DNA of 64,000 nucleotides, taken from Sipunculus nudus. Taxonomy: Eukaryota; Annelida; Sipuncula; Golfingiida; Sipunculidae. The stretch is from positions 21,424-85,423 of the forward strand of contig JAPPUL010000036.1 of assembly GCA_026874595.1 (NCBI GenBank), written 5' to 3'. The position numbers and the translations under genes were made by a program. The notes under the pieces are model-generated. The model was not told where the DNA came from and did not search any database. It saw only the letters and a list, made by a program, of their open reading frames with translations. This document shows, one piece after another, positions 35,291 through 48,522 of this stretch (position 1 is its first letter; each line of letters opens with the position of its first letter).

Positions 35291-36502
35291 ACTCTCTACA
35301 GGCCACAATTTTCCAGCAATTGCTTTCAAACTTATACAGCTGGTAGACAAGCAAAAGTCCTGGAGGCCTATTGTTTTTGGGCATTATAGGTCAAATGTCA
35401 AGGTCAAGGTCATCAAAAGTATACAAAACGGTTTTTTGTTCATATTTGTGTTAATATTGGTCGTATCTACTTCAACAGTAGCTCATTTTAATCGTCATTC
35501 CAAGGCCTGTTTTCTGGTGTGTAGCTGACTCAATTTGCGGTAACCATGGTAACGCATTTTTGGGGAAAAGTGCTGATATTTTTCTAAATTTGTCAGTTTT
35601 AAAGCTACAGAGGTCTAGTTTTTTGCTTCAGGTTGCATTCACCTAGTACTACAAGATTCTATTAAGAGTCTCGCAATATCTCGTATAATATCTCGTCAAA
35701 CGAGATATTTCGAGATTTCAGTAATCTTGCCCTGGAGGCCACAGTTTTGCAGGAATCTTTTTGAAACTGGCATATCTTAAGTCCTACACTATTATCTCGA
35801 AATCAATTTTTCATTTTTTTAATTCGGCCGCTAGGGGGCGCTGGGTGCAAACCTCTCCAACATATCATGTTTTGGCAATATCTCCAAAATTATAAGCCTC
35901 AATTACAAAAACTATAGTTTATTTTTTTCCTCTAAGTCTTCTTCATGAACTCGTTTAGTCATCTGGTCTCAATCTTGTGTCACTTTGTCTGTGTGTCCGT
36001 CTGTTTCTCAGTTGTCCTCAAATCCGCTTGCTTGCCGGTTCTTTCGTCTCACATATAGCATTCTACAGGACACAGTTTTGAAAGAATCTTTTTAAAACTA
36101 TTACATCTTATGTCTTACACTAATATCTCGAAACTGATTTTTCATTTTCCAGAATTGGCCGCTAGGGGGCGGTGCACTCTAACTTGCACAACATATCATT
36201 TTTTGGCCATATCTCCAAAACTATAAACCTCATTTACATAAACTATAGCTTATTTTCTTCCTCTGGGTCTTTCAAAAAACCTTGTGTATTCATTTGGTCT
36301 CAATCTTGAGTCACTTTGTCTGTGTGTCCGTCTGTTTCTCAGTTGTCCTCAAATTCGCTTGCTTGCCGGTTCTTGCGTCTCACATATAGCATTCTACAGG
36401 ACACAGTTTTGAAAGAATCTTTTTAAAACTATTACATCTTATGTCTTACACTAATATCTCGAAACCGATTTTTCATTTTCCAGAATTGGCCGCTAGGGGG
36501 CG

Positions 36503-38543
36503 CTGCACATGACCCTCACACACATATCATCATATTGGCCATATCTCTAAAACCCAAAGACTCAATTACATAAACCATAGCTTATGTTCTTCGTCTGAGT
36601 CTTCTCCATAACCTGGTTAAGTCATCTGGTCTCGGTCTTGTGTCACTTTGTCAGTATGTCCATATAAACTTTATAAACGGAGGGAAACCTGAATGCACAG
36701 AGTCATGCAGGAATGCACGATGACACGCGTTTTAGTAAGACAAAGACTCGTGTAGGTATGAGCGACAATCAGCGCAGTTTGCTCGTTTTGTGTAGGGTCC
36801 ATCGGGCCAAATGCCAATTCAGGCCCGCAGCCGACGGGATGAATTAATTGGCGTAGCGGGGACCACGGCCATTTCCTGGTAAAAACTTGTGAATAAATAT
36901 ACCGGATAGGCTGACCATTTTCTCAGGGCCATAGGAATGTCACCATTCCAGTGTGCCCTCAGACCTGGTCAGACCTGGTCAGACCTGGTCAGACCTAAAA
37001 CGCGTGCCTGCACATCTGTGCGCATGCAGGTGATTGCTGTCCAAAGTTTTGGTCGGTGAGTCCTTCAGGAAAGGACCCGAACAGTTTTTTTTTTAATTGC
37101 TTGCCGGAAATCTTCGATTTCTGCAGGCAGGTTGGTCAGTCGTGGATGTCTGTTTGTCTGTTTGTTGCTTGCCGGAAATCTTCGATTTCTGCAAGCAGGT
37201 TGGTCAGTCGCGGATGTCTGTTTGTCTGTTTGTTGCTTGCCGGAAATCTTCGATTTCTGCAAGCAGGTTGGTCAGTCGCGGATGTCTGTTTGTCTGTTTG
37301 TTTGTTTGTCTGTCTGTCTGTCTGTCTGTGTACTCTCTACAGGCCACAATTTTCCAGCAATTGCTTTCAAACTTATACAGCTGGTAGACAAGCAAAAGTC
37401 CTGGAGGCCTATTGTTTTTGGGCATTATAGGTCAAATGTCAAGGTCAAGGTCATCAAAAGTATACAAAACGGTTTTTTGTTCATATTTGTGTTAATATTG
37501 GTCGTATCTACTTCAACAGTAGCTCATTTTAATCGTCATTCCAAGGCCTGTTTTCTGGTGTGTAGCTGACTCAATTTGCGGTAACCATGGTAACGCATTT
37601 TTGGGGAAAAGTGCTGATATTTTTCTAAATTTGTCAGTTTTAAAGCTACAGAGGTCTAGTTTTTTGCTTCAGGTTGCATTCACCTAGTACTACAAGATTC
37701 TATTAAGAGTCTCGCAATATCTCGTATAATATCTCGTCAAACGAGATATTTCGAGATTTCAGTAATCTTGCCCTGGAGGCCACAGTTTTGCAGGAATCTT
37801 TTTGAAACTGGCATATCTTAAGTCCTACACTATTATCTCGAAATCAATTTTTCATTTTTTTAATTCGGCCGCTAGGGGGCGCTGGGTGCAAACCTCTCCA
37901 ACATATCATGTTTTGGCAATATCTCCAAAATTATAAGCCTCAATTACAAAAACTATAGTTTATTTTTTTCCTCTAAGTCTTCTTCATGAACTCGTTTAGT
38001 CATCTGGTCTCAATCTTGTGTCACTTTGTCTGTGTGTCCGTCTGTTTCTCAGTTGTCCTCAAATCCGCTTGCTTGCCGGTTCTTTCGTCTCACATATAGC
38101 ATTCTACAGGACACAGTTTTGAAAGAATCTTTTTAAAACTATTACATCTTATGTCTTACACTAATATCTCGAAACTGATTTTTCATTTTCCAGAATTGGC
38201 CGCTAGGGGGCGGTGCACTCTAACTTGCACAACATATCATTTTTTGGCCATATCTCCAAAACTATAAACCTCATTTACATAAACTATAGCTTATTTTCTT
38301 CCTCTGGGTCTTTCAAAAAACCTTGTGTATTCATTTGGTCTCAATCTTGAGTCACTTTGTCTGTGTGTCCGTCTGTTTCTCAGTTGTCCTCAAATTCGCT
38401 TGCTTGCCGGTTCTTGCGTCTCACATATAGCATTCTACAGGACACAGTTTTGAAAGAATCTTTTTAAAACTATTACATCTTATGTCTTACACTAATATCT
38501 CGAAACCGATTTTTCATTTTCCAGAATTGGCCGCTAGGGGGCG
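36503..38543 (+). repeat. Satellite unit 18
   Basis: 2,041 bp. Diagnostic bases C/G/A. Confidence 0.97.
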
Positions 38544-40584
38544 CTGCACATGACCCTCACACACATATCATCATATTGGCCATATCTCTAAAACCCAAAG
38601 ACTCAATTACATAAACCATAGCTTATGTTCTTCGTCTGAGTCTTCTCCATAACCTGGTTAAGTCATCTGGTCTCGGTCTTGTGTCACTTTGTCAGTATGT
38701 CCATATAAACTTTATAAACGGAGGGAAACCTGAATGCACAGAGTCATGCAGGAATGCACGATGACACGCGTTTTAGTAAGACAAAGACTCGTGTAGGTAT
38801 GAGCGACAATCAGCGCAGTTTGCTCGTTTTGTGTAGGGTCCATCGGGCCAAATGCCAATTCAGGCCCGCAGCCGACGGGATGAATTAATTGGCGTAGCGG
38901 GGACCACGGCCATTTCCTGGTAAAAACTTGTGAATAAATATACCGGATAGGCTGACCATTTTCTCAGGGCCATAGGAATGTCACCATTCCAGTGTGCCCT
39001 CAGACCTGGTCAGACCTGGTCAGACCTGGTCAGACCTAAAACGCGTGCCTGCACATCTGTGCGCATGCAGGTGATTGCTGTCCAAAGTTTTGGTCGGTGA
39101 GTCCTTCAGGAAAGGACCCGAACAGTTTTTTTTTTAATTGCTTGCCGGAAATCTTCGATTTCTGCAGGCAGGTTGGTCAGTCGTGGATGTCTGTTTGTCT
39201 GTTTGTTGCTTGCCGGAAATCTTCGATTTCTGCAAGCAGGTTGGTCAGTCGCGGATGTCTGTTTGTCTGTTTGTTGCTTGCCGGAAATCTTCGATTTCTG
39301 CAAGCAGGTTGGTCAGTCGCGGATGTCTGTTTGTCTGTTTGTTTGTTTGTCTGTCTGTCTGTCTGTCTGTGTACTCTCTACAGGCCACAATTTTCCAGCA
39401 ATTGCTTTCAAACTTATACAGCTGGTAGACAAGCAAAAGTCCTGGAGGCCTATTGTTTTTGGGCATTATAGGTCAAATGTCAAGGTCAAGGTCATCAAAA
39501 GTATACAAAACGGTTTTTTGTTCATATTTGTGTTAATATTGGTCGTATCTACTTCAACAGTAGCTCATTTTAATCGTCATTCCAAGGCCTGTTTTCTGGT
39601 GTGTAGCTGACTCAATTTGCGGTAACCATGGTAACGCATTTTTGGGGAAAAGTGCTGATATTTTTCTAAATTTGTCAGTTTTAAAGCTACAGAGGTCTAG
39701 TTTTTTGCTTCAGGTTGCATTCACCTAGTACTACAAGATTCTATTAAGAGTCTCGCAATATCTCGTATAATATCTCGTCAAACGAGATATTTCGAGATTT
39801 CAGTAATCTTGCCCTGGAGGCCACAGTTTTGCAGGAATCTTTTTGAAACTGGCATATCTTAAGTCCTACACTATTATCTCGAAATCAATTTTTCATTTTT
39901 TTAATTCGGCCGCTAGGGGGCGCTGGGTGCAAACCTCTCCAACATATCATGTTTTGGCAATATCTCCAAAATTATAAGCCTCAATTACAAAAACTATAGT
40001 TTATTTTTTTCCTCTAAGTCTTCTTCATGAACTCGTTTAGTCATCTGGTCTCAATCTTGTGTCACTTTGTCTGTGTGTCCGTCTGTTTCTCAGTTGTCCT
40101 CAAATCCGCTTGCTTGCCGGTTCTTTCGTCTCACATATAGCATTCTACAGGACACAGTTTTGAAAGAATCTTTTTAAAACTATTACATCTTATGTCTTAC
40201 ACTAATATCTCGAAACTGATTTTTCATTTTCCAGAATTGGCCGCTAGGGGGCGGTGCACTCTAACTTGCACAACATATCATTTTTTGGCCATATCTCCAA
40301 AACTATAAACCTCATTTACATAAACTATAGCTTATTTTCTTCCTCTGGGTCTTTCGAAAAACCTTGTGTATTCATTTGGTCTCAATCTTGAGTCACTTTG
40401 TCTGTGTGTCCGTCTGTTTCTCAGTTGTCCTCAAATTCGCTTGCTTGCCGGTTCTTGCGTCTCACATATAGCATTCTACAGGACACAGTTTTGAAAGAAT
40501 CTTTTTAAAACTATTACATCTTATGTCTTACACTAATATCTCGAAACCGATTTTTCATTTTCCAGAATTGGCCGCTAGGGGGCG
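38544..40584 (+). repeat. Satellite unit 19
   Basis: 2,041 bp. Diagnostic bases C/G/G, the only G at offset 1813 between units 16 and 26. Confidence 0.97.
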
Positions 40585-42625
40585 CTGCACATGACCCTCA
40601 CACACATATCATCATATTGGCCATATCTCTAAAACCCAAAGACTCAATTACATAAACCATAGCTTATGTTCTTCGTCTGAGTCTTCTCCATAACCTGGTT
40701 AAGTCATCTGGTCTCGGTCTTGTGTCACTTTGTCAGTATGTCCATATAAACTTTATAAACGGAGGGAAACCTGAATGCACAGAGTCATGCAGGAATGCAC
40801 GATGACACGCGTTTTAGTAAGACAAAGACTCGTGTAGGTATGAGCGACAATCAGCGCAGTTTGCTCGTTTTGTGTAGGGTCCATCGGGCCAAATGCCAAT
40901 TCAGGCCCGCAGCCGACGGGATGAATTAATTGGCGTAGCGGGGACCACGGCCATTTCCTGGTAAAAACTTGTGAATAAATATACCGGATAGGCTGACCAT
41001 TTTCTCAGGGCCATAGGAATGTCACCATTCCAGTGTGCCCTCAGACCTGGTCAGACCTGGTCAGACCTGGTCAGACCTAAAACGCGTGCCTGCACATCTG
41101 TGCGCATGCAGGTGATTGCTGTCCAAAGTTTTGGTCGGTGAGTCCTTCAGGAAAGGACCCGAACAGTTTTTTTTTTAATTGCTTGCCGGAAATCTTCGAT
41201 TTCTGCAGGCAGGTTGGTCAGTCGTGGATGTCTGTTTGTCTGTTTGTTGCTTGCCGGAAATCTTCGATTTCTGCAAGCAGGTTGGTCAGTCGCGGATGTC
41301 TGTTTGTCTGTTTGTTGCTTGCCGGAAATCTTCGATTTCTGCAAGCAGGTTGGTCAGTCGCGGATGTCTGTTTGTCTGTTTGTTTGTTTGTCTGTCTGTC
41401 TGTCTGTCTGTGTACTCTCTACAGGCCACAATTTTCCAGCAATTGCTTTCAAACTTATACAGCTGGTAGACAAGCAAAAGTCCTGGAGGCCTATTGTTTT
41501 TGGGCATTATAGGTCAAATGTCAAGGTCAAGGTCATCAAAAGTATACAAAACGGTTTTTTGTTCATATTTGTGTTAATATTGGTCGTATCTACTTCAACA
41601 GTAGCTCATTTTAATCGTCATTCCAAGGCCTGTTTTCTGGTGTGTAGCTGACTCAATTTGCGGTAACCATGGTAACGCATTTTTGGGGAAAAGTGCTGAT
41701 ATTTTTCTAAATTTGTCAGTTTTAAAGCTACAGAGGTCTAGTTTTTTGCTTCAGGTTGCATTCACCTAGTACTACAAGATTCTATTAAGAGTCTCGCAAT
41801 ATCTCGTATAATATCTCGTCAAACGAGATATTTCGAGATTTCAGTAATCTTGCCCTGGAGGCCACAGTTTTGCAGGAATCTTTTTGAAACTGGCATATCT
41901 TAAGTCCTACACTATTATCTCGAAATCAATTTTTCATTTTTTTAATTCGGCCGCTAGGGGGCGCTGGGTGCAAACCTCTCCAACATATCATGTTTTGGCA
42001 ATATCTCCAAAATTATAAGCCTCAATTACAAAAACTATAGTTTATTTTTTTCCTCTAAGTCTTCTTCATGAACTCGTTTAGTCATCTGGTCTCAATCTTG
42101 TGTCACTTTGTCTGTGTGTCCGTCTGTTTCTCAGTTGTCCTCAAATCCGCTTGCTTGCCGGTTCTTTCGTCTCACATATAGCATTCTACAGGACACAGTT
42201 TTGAAAGAATCTTTTTAAAACTATTACATCTTATGTCTTACACTAATATCTCGAAACTGATTTTTCATTTTCCAGAATTGGCCGCTAGGGGGCGGTGCAC
42301 TCTAACTTGCACAACATATCATTTTTTGGCCATATCTCCAAAACTATAAACCTCATTTACATAAACTATAGCTTATTTTCTTCCTCTGGGTCTTTCAAAA
42401 AACCTTGTGTATTCATTTGGTCTCAATCTTGAGTCACTTTGTCTGTGTGTCCGTCTGTTTCTCAGTTGTCCTCAAATTCGCTTGCTTGCCGGTTCTTGCG
42501 TCTCACATATAGCATTCTACAGGACACAGTTTTGAAAGAATCTTTTTAAAACTATTACATCTTATGTCTTACACTAATATCTCGAAACCGATTTTTCATT
42601 TTCCAGAATTGGCCGCTAGGGGGCG
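40585..42625 (+). repeat. Satellite unit 20
   Basis: 2,041 bp. Diagnostic bases C/G/A. Confidence 0.97.
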
Positions 42626-43221
42626 CTGCACATGACCCTCACACACATATCATCATATTGGCCATATCTCTAAAACCCAAAGACTCAATTACATAAACCA
42701 TAGCTTATGTTCTTCGTCTGAGTCTTCTCCATAACCTGGTTAAGTCATCTGGTCTCGGTCTTGTGTCACTTTGTCAGTATGTCCATATAAACTTTATAAA
42801 CGGAGGGAAACCTGAATGCACAGAGTCATGCAGGAATGCACGATGACACGCGTTTTAGTAAGACAAAGACTCGTGTAGGTATGAGCGACAATAAGCGCAG
42901 TTTGCTCGTTTTGTGTAGGGTCCATCGGGCCAAATGCCAATTCAGGCCCGCAGCCGACGGGATGAATTAATTGGCGTAGCGGGGACCACGGCCATTTCCT
43001 GGTAAAAACTTGTGAATAAATATACCGGATAGGCTGACCATTTTCTCAGGGCCATAGGAATGTCACCATTCCAGTGTGCCCTCAGACCTGGTCAGACCTG
43101 GTCAGACCTGGTCAGACCTAAAACGCGTGCCTGCACATCTGTGCGCATGCAGGTGATTGCTGTCCAAAGTTTTGGTCGGTGAGTCCTTCAGGAAAGGACC
43201 CGAACAGTTTTTTTTTTAATT

Positions 43222-43493
43222 GCTTGCCGGAAATCTTCGATTTCTGCAGGCAGGTTGGTCAGTCGTGGATGTCTGTTTGTCTGTTTGTTGCTTGCCGGAA
43301 ATCTTCGATTTCTGCAAGCAGGTTGGTCAGTCGCGGATGTCTGTTTGTCTGTTTGTTGCTTGCCGGAAATCTTCGATTTCTGCAAGCAGGTTGGTCAGTC
43401 GCGGATGTCTGTTTGTCTGTTTGTTGCTTGCCGGAAATCTTCGATTTCTGCAAGCAGGTTGGTCAGTCGCGGATGTCTGTTTGTCTGTTTGTT
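43222..43493 (+). repeat. Four-copy 68-bp repeat block in composite unit 21
   Basis: Copies start at 43222, 43290, 43358 and 43426, matching the block in unit 17 at a shift of 9,979 bp. Confidence 0.95.
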
Positions 43494-43509
43494 TGTTTGT
43501 CTGTCTGTC

Positions 43510-45239
43510 TGTGTACTCTCTACAGGCCACAATTTTGCAGCAATTGCTTTTAAACTTACACAGCTGATAGACAAGCAAAAGTCCTCGAGGTCTATTATTA
43601 TTGGGCGACATAGGTCCAAGGTCAAGGTCAAGGTCATCAAAACTTCTCAAAACGGTTTTTTCTTCATATCTTTGTAACTGTTAGTGGTATCTTCTTCAAA
43701 CATAGCTCATTTTAAACGTTATTCCCAGGCCTTTCTTCTGGTGTGTAGCTCTTTCAAATTTGCCGTAACCATGGTTACGCATTTTGTGGAAAAAGTCATG
43801 ATATTCTGAAATAAGGGGTCATATTTTTCTAACTTTGTCAGTTTTAAAGCTAGAGAGGTCTAGTTTTTTGCATCAGGTAGCAATTAACAAGTACTGCAAG
43901 ATTTTATTAAAAGTCTCGCGATATCTCGTACAATATCTCGTCAAACGAGATATTTCGAGATTTCAGTAATCTTGCCCTGGAGGCCACAGTTTTACAGGAA
44001 TCTTTTTGAAACTGGCATATCGTAAGTCCTACACTATTATCTCGAAATCAATTTTTCATTTTTTTAATTCGGCCGCTAGGGGGCTCTGGGTGCAAACCTC
44101 TCCAACATATCATGTTTTGGCAATATCTCCAAAACTGTGAGCCTCAATTACATAAACTATAGCTTATTTTCATCCTCTGAGTCTTTCTGAATCCTGGTGT
44201 AGTCATTTCGACTCAATCTTGAGTCACTTTGTCAGTGTGTCCGTCTGTTTCTCAGTTGTCCTCAAATCCGCTTGCTTGCCGGTTCTTGCGTCTCACATAT
44301 AGCATTCTACAGGACACAGTTTTGAAAGAATCCTTTTAAAACTATTATATCTTATGTCTTACACTAATATCTCGAAACGGATTTTTCATTTTCCAGAATT
44401 GGCCGCTAGGGGGCGGTGCACTCAAACTTGCACAACATATCATTTTTTGGCCATATCTCCAAAACTATAAACCTAATTTACATAAACCATAGCTTATTTT
44501 CTTCCTCTGGGTCTTTCAAAAAACCTGGGGTATTCATTTGGTCTCAATCTTGAGTCACTTTGTCTGTGTGTCCGTCTGTTTCTCAGTTGTCCTCAAATCC
44601 GCTTGCTTGCCGGTTCTTGCGTCTCACAAATAGCATTCTACAGGCCACAGTTTTGAAAGAATCCTTTTAAAACTATTACATCTTATGTCTTACACAAATA
44701 TCTCGAAACGGATTTTTCATTTTCCAGAATTGGCCGCTAGGGGGCGGTGCACTCAAACTTGCACAACATATCATTTTTTGGCCATATCTCCAAAACTATA
44801 AACCTCATTTACATAAACTATAGCTTATTATCTTCCTCTGAGGTTTCTTCATAACATGATTAGGTCATCTGTTCACAATCTTGGGTCAGTTTGTCAGTAT
44901 GTTGTCTGTTTGTCAGTTGTCCTCAATTTCGCCTGCTTCCTGGTTCTTGCGTCTCACATGTAGCATTCTACTGGCCACAGTTTTGCAGGAATCGTTTTGT
45001 AAATTACACTTGTCATATATGGTAATGATATCTGGAAGTCCTATGTTTATTATTCAAATAAGTCAAAGGTCAAGGTCAAGGTGATCAAAATATATCAAAA
45101 TCTTATTTTCTTTAGAACTTTGTTAATATTGGTTCTTTATTCACAAACTATGGATTATTTTCTTTCACTTTCACACTGCTCGTTCATCTGACTAACTTTA
45201 CATCATTTCCGGCAAGCGCGTGACCTCAGGTCATCTAGT
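43510..45239 (+). repeat. Divergent satellite segment of composite unit 21
   Basis: Second copy of the segment described at 33531-35260. The everted AGGTCA pair is at 45221-45233, and the segment again ends at CTAG and a TCTG tract. Confidence 0.9.
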
Positions 45240-46481
45240 TTGTTTGTCTGTCTGTCTGTCTGTCTGTGTACTCTCTACAGGCCACAATTTTCCAGCAATT
45301 GCTTTCAAACTTATACAGCTGGTAGACAAGCAAAAGTCCTGGAGGCCTATTGTTTTTGGGCATTATAGGTCAAATGTCAAGGTCAAGGTCATCAAAAGTA
45401 TACAAAACGGTTTTTTGTTCATATTTGTGTTAATATTGGTCGTATCTACTTCAACAGTAGCTCATTTTAATCGTCATTCCAAGGCCTGTTTTCTGGTGTG
45501 TAGCTGACTCAATTTGCGGTAACCATGGTAACGCATTTTTGGGGAAAAGTGCTGATATTTTTCTAAATTTGTCAGTTTTAAAGCTACAGAGGTCTAGTTT
45601 TTTGCTTCAGGTTGCATTCACCTAGTACTACAAGATTCTATTAAGAGTCTCGCAATATCTCGTATAATATCTCGTCAAACGAGATATTTCGAGATTTCAG
45701 TAATCTTGCCCTGGAGGCCACAGTTTTGCAGGAATCTTTTTGAAACTGGCATATCTTAAGTCCTACACTATTATCTCGAAATCAATTTTTCATTTTTTTA
45801 ATTCGGCCGCTAGGGGGCGCTGGGTGCAAACCTCTCCAACATATCATGTTTTGGCAATATCTCCAAAATTATAAGCCTCAATTACAAAAACTATAGTTTA
45901 TTTTTTTCCTCTAAGTCTTCTTCATGAACTCGTTTAGTCATCTGGTCTCAATCTTGTGTCACTTTGTCTGTGTGTCCGTCTGTTTCTCAGTTGTCCTCAA
46001 ATCCGCTTGCTTGCCGGTTCTTTCGTCTCACATATAGCATTCTACAGGACACAGTTTTGAAAGAATCTTTTTAAAACTATTACATCTTATGTCTTACACT
46101 AATATCTCGAAACTGATTTTTCATTTTCCAGAATTGGCCGCTAGGGGGCGGTGCACTCTAACTTGCACAACATATCATTTTTTGGCCATATCTCCAAAAC
46201 TATAAACCTCATTTACATAAACTATAGCTTATTTTCTTCCTCTGGGTCTTTCAAAAAACCTTGTGTATTCATTTGGTCTCAATCTTGAGTCACTTTGTCT
46301 GTGTGTCCGTCTGTTTCTCAGTTGTCCTCAAATTCGCTTGCTTGCCGGTTCTTGCGTCTCACATATAGCATTCTACAGGACACAGTTTTGAAAGAATCTT
46401 TTTAAAACTATTACATCTTATGTCTTACACTAATATCTCGAAACCGATTTTTCATTTTCCAGAATTGGCCGCTAGGGGGCG

Positions 46482-48522
46482 CTGCACATGACCCTCACAC
46501 ACATATCATCATATTGGCCATATCTCTAAAACCCAAAGACTCAATTACATAAACCATAGCTTATGTTCTTCGTCTGAGTCTTCTCCATAACCTGGTTAAG
46601 TCATCTGGTCTCGGTCTTGTGTCACTTTGTCAGTATGTCCATATAAACTTTATAAACGGAGGGAAACCTGAATGCACAGAGTCATGCAGGAATGCACGAT
46701 GACACGCGTTTTAGTAAGACAAAGACTCGTGTAGGTATGAGCGACAATCAGCGCAGTTTGCTCGTTTTGTGTAGGGTCCATCGGGCCAAATGCCAATTCA
46801 GGCCCGCAGCCGACGGGATGAATTAATTGGCGTAGCGGGGACCACGGCCATTTCCTGGTAAAAACTTGTGAATAAATATACCGGATAGGCTGACCATTTT
46901 CTCAGGGCCATAGGAATGTCACCATTCCAGTGTGCCCTCAGACCTGGTCAGACCTGGTCAGACCTGGTCAGACCTAAAACGCGTGCCTGCACATCTGTGC
47001 GCATGCAGGTGATTGCTGTCCAAAGTTTTGGTCGGTGAGTCCTTCAGGAAAGGACCCGAACAGTTTTTTTTTTAATTGCTTGCCGGAAATCTTCGATTTC
47101 TGCAGGCAGGTTGGTCAGTCGTGGATGTCTGTTTGTCTGTTTGTTGCTTGCCGGAAATCTTCGATTTCTGCAAGCAGGTTGGTCAGTCGCGGATGTCTGT
47201 TTGTCTGTTTGTTGCTTGCCGGAAATCTTCGATTTCTGCAAGCAGGTTGGTCAGTCGCGGATGTCTGTTTGTCTGTTTGTTTGTTTGTCTGTCTGTCTGT
47301 CTGTCTGTGTACTCTCTACAGGCCACAATTTTCCAGCAATTGCTTTCAAACTTATACAGCTGGTAGACAAGCAAAAGTCCTGGAGGCCTATTGTTTTTGG
47401 GCATTATAGGTCAAATGTCAAGGTCAAGGTCATCAAAAGTATACAAAACGGTTTTTTGTTCATATTTGTGTTAATATTGGTCGTATCTACTTCAACAGTA
47501 GCTCATTTTAATCGTCATTCCAAGGCCTGTTTTCTGGTGTGTAGCTGACTCAATTTGCGGTAACCATGGTAACGCATTTTTGGGGAAAAGTGCTGATATT
47601 TTTCTAAATTTGTCAGTTTTAAAGCTACAGAGGTCTAGTTTTTTGCTTCAGGTTGCATTCACCTAGTACTACAAGATTCTATTAAGAGTCTCGCAATATC
47701 TCGTATAATATCTCGTCAAACGAGATATTTCGAGATTTCAGTAATCTTGCCCTGGAGGCCACAGTTTTGCAGGAATCTTTTTGAAACTGGCATATCTTAA
47801 GTCCTACACTATTATCTCGAAATCAATTTTTCATTTTTTTAATTCGGCCGCTAGGGGGCGCTGGGTGCAAACCTCTCCAACATATCATGTTTTGGCAATA
47901 TCTCCAAAATTATAAGCCTCAATTACAAAAACTATAGTTTATTTTTTTCCTCTAAGTCTTCTTCATGAACTCGTTTAGTCATCTGGTCTCAATCTTGTGT
48001 CACTTTGTCTGTGTGTCCGTCTGTTTCTCAGTTGTCCTCAAATCCGCTTGCTTGCCGGTTCTTTCGTCTCACATATAGCATTCTACAGGACACAGTTTTG
48101 AAAGAATCTTTTTAAAACTATTACATCTTATGTCTTACACTAATATCTCGAAACTGATTTTTCATTTTCCAGAATTGGCCGCTAGGGGGCGGTGCACTCT
48201 AACTTGCACAACATATCATTTTTTGGCCATATCTCCAAAACTATAAACCTCATTTACATAAACTATAGCTTATTTTCTTCCTCTGGGTCTTTCAAAAAAC
48301 CTTGTGTATTCATTTGGTCTCAATCTTGAGTCACTTTGTCTGTGTGTCCGTCTGTTTCTCAGTTGTCCTCAAATTCGCTTGCTTGCCGGTTCTTGCGTCT
48401 CACATATAGCATTCTACAGGACACAGTTTTGAAAGAATCTTTTTAAAACTATTACATCTTATGTCTTACACTAATATCTCGAAACCGATTTTTCATTTTC
48501 CAGAATTGGCCGCTAGGGGGCG
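46482..48522 (+). repeat. Satellite unit 22
   Basis: 2,041 bp. Diagnostic bases C/G/A. Confidence 0.97.

Larger units (their letters stand above)
32647..36502 (+). repeat. Composite satellite unit 17 (3,856 bp)
   Basis: The left part (32647 to about 33,530) is an ordinary unit start with A at offset 268 and four instead of three 68-bp repeats. A divergent 1.75-kb segment follows (about 33,531-35,260), and then the ordinary second half resumes after a TCTG tract (from about 35,291 to 36,502, with A at the site equivalent to offset 1813). The net gain over a standard unit is 1,815 bp. Both joins lie at TTTG/TCTG microsatellites, which suggests unequal exchange between a standard unit and a diverged unit type not otherwise seen here. 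Confidence 0.95.
42626..46481 (+). repeat. Composite satellite unit 21 (3,856 bp)
   Basis: It has the same length and architecture as unit 17, lies exactly 9,979 bp downstream, and shows no difference that I could see on reading, down to the damaged CTCF-like motif and the four-copy 68-bp block. The two composites are therefore copies of one exchange product that spread inside a four-unit block. Confidence 0.95.
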
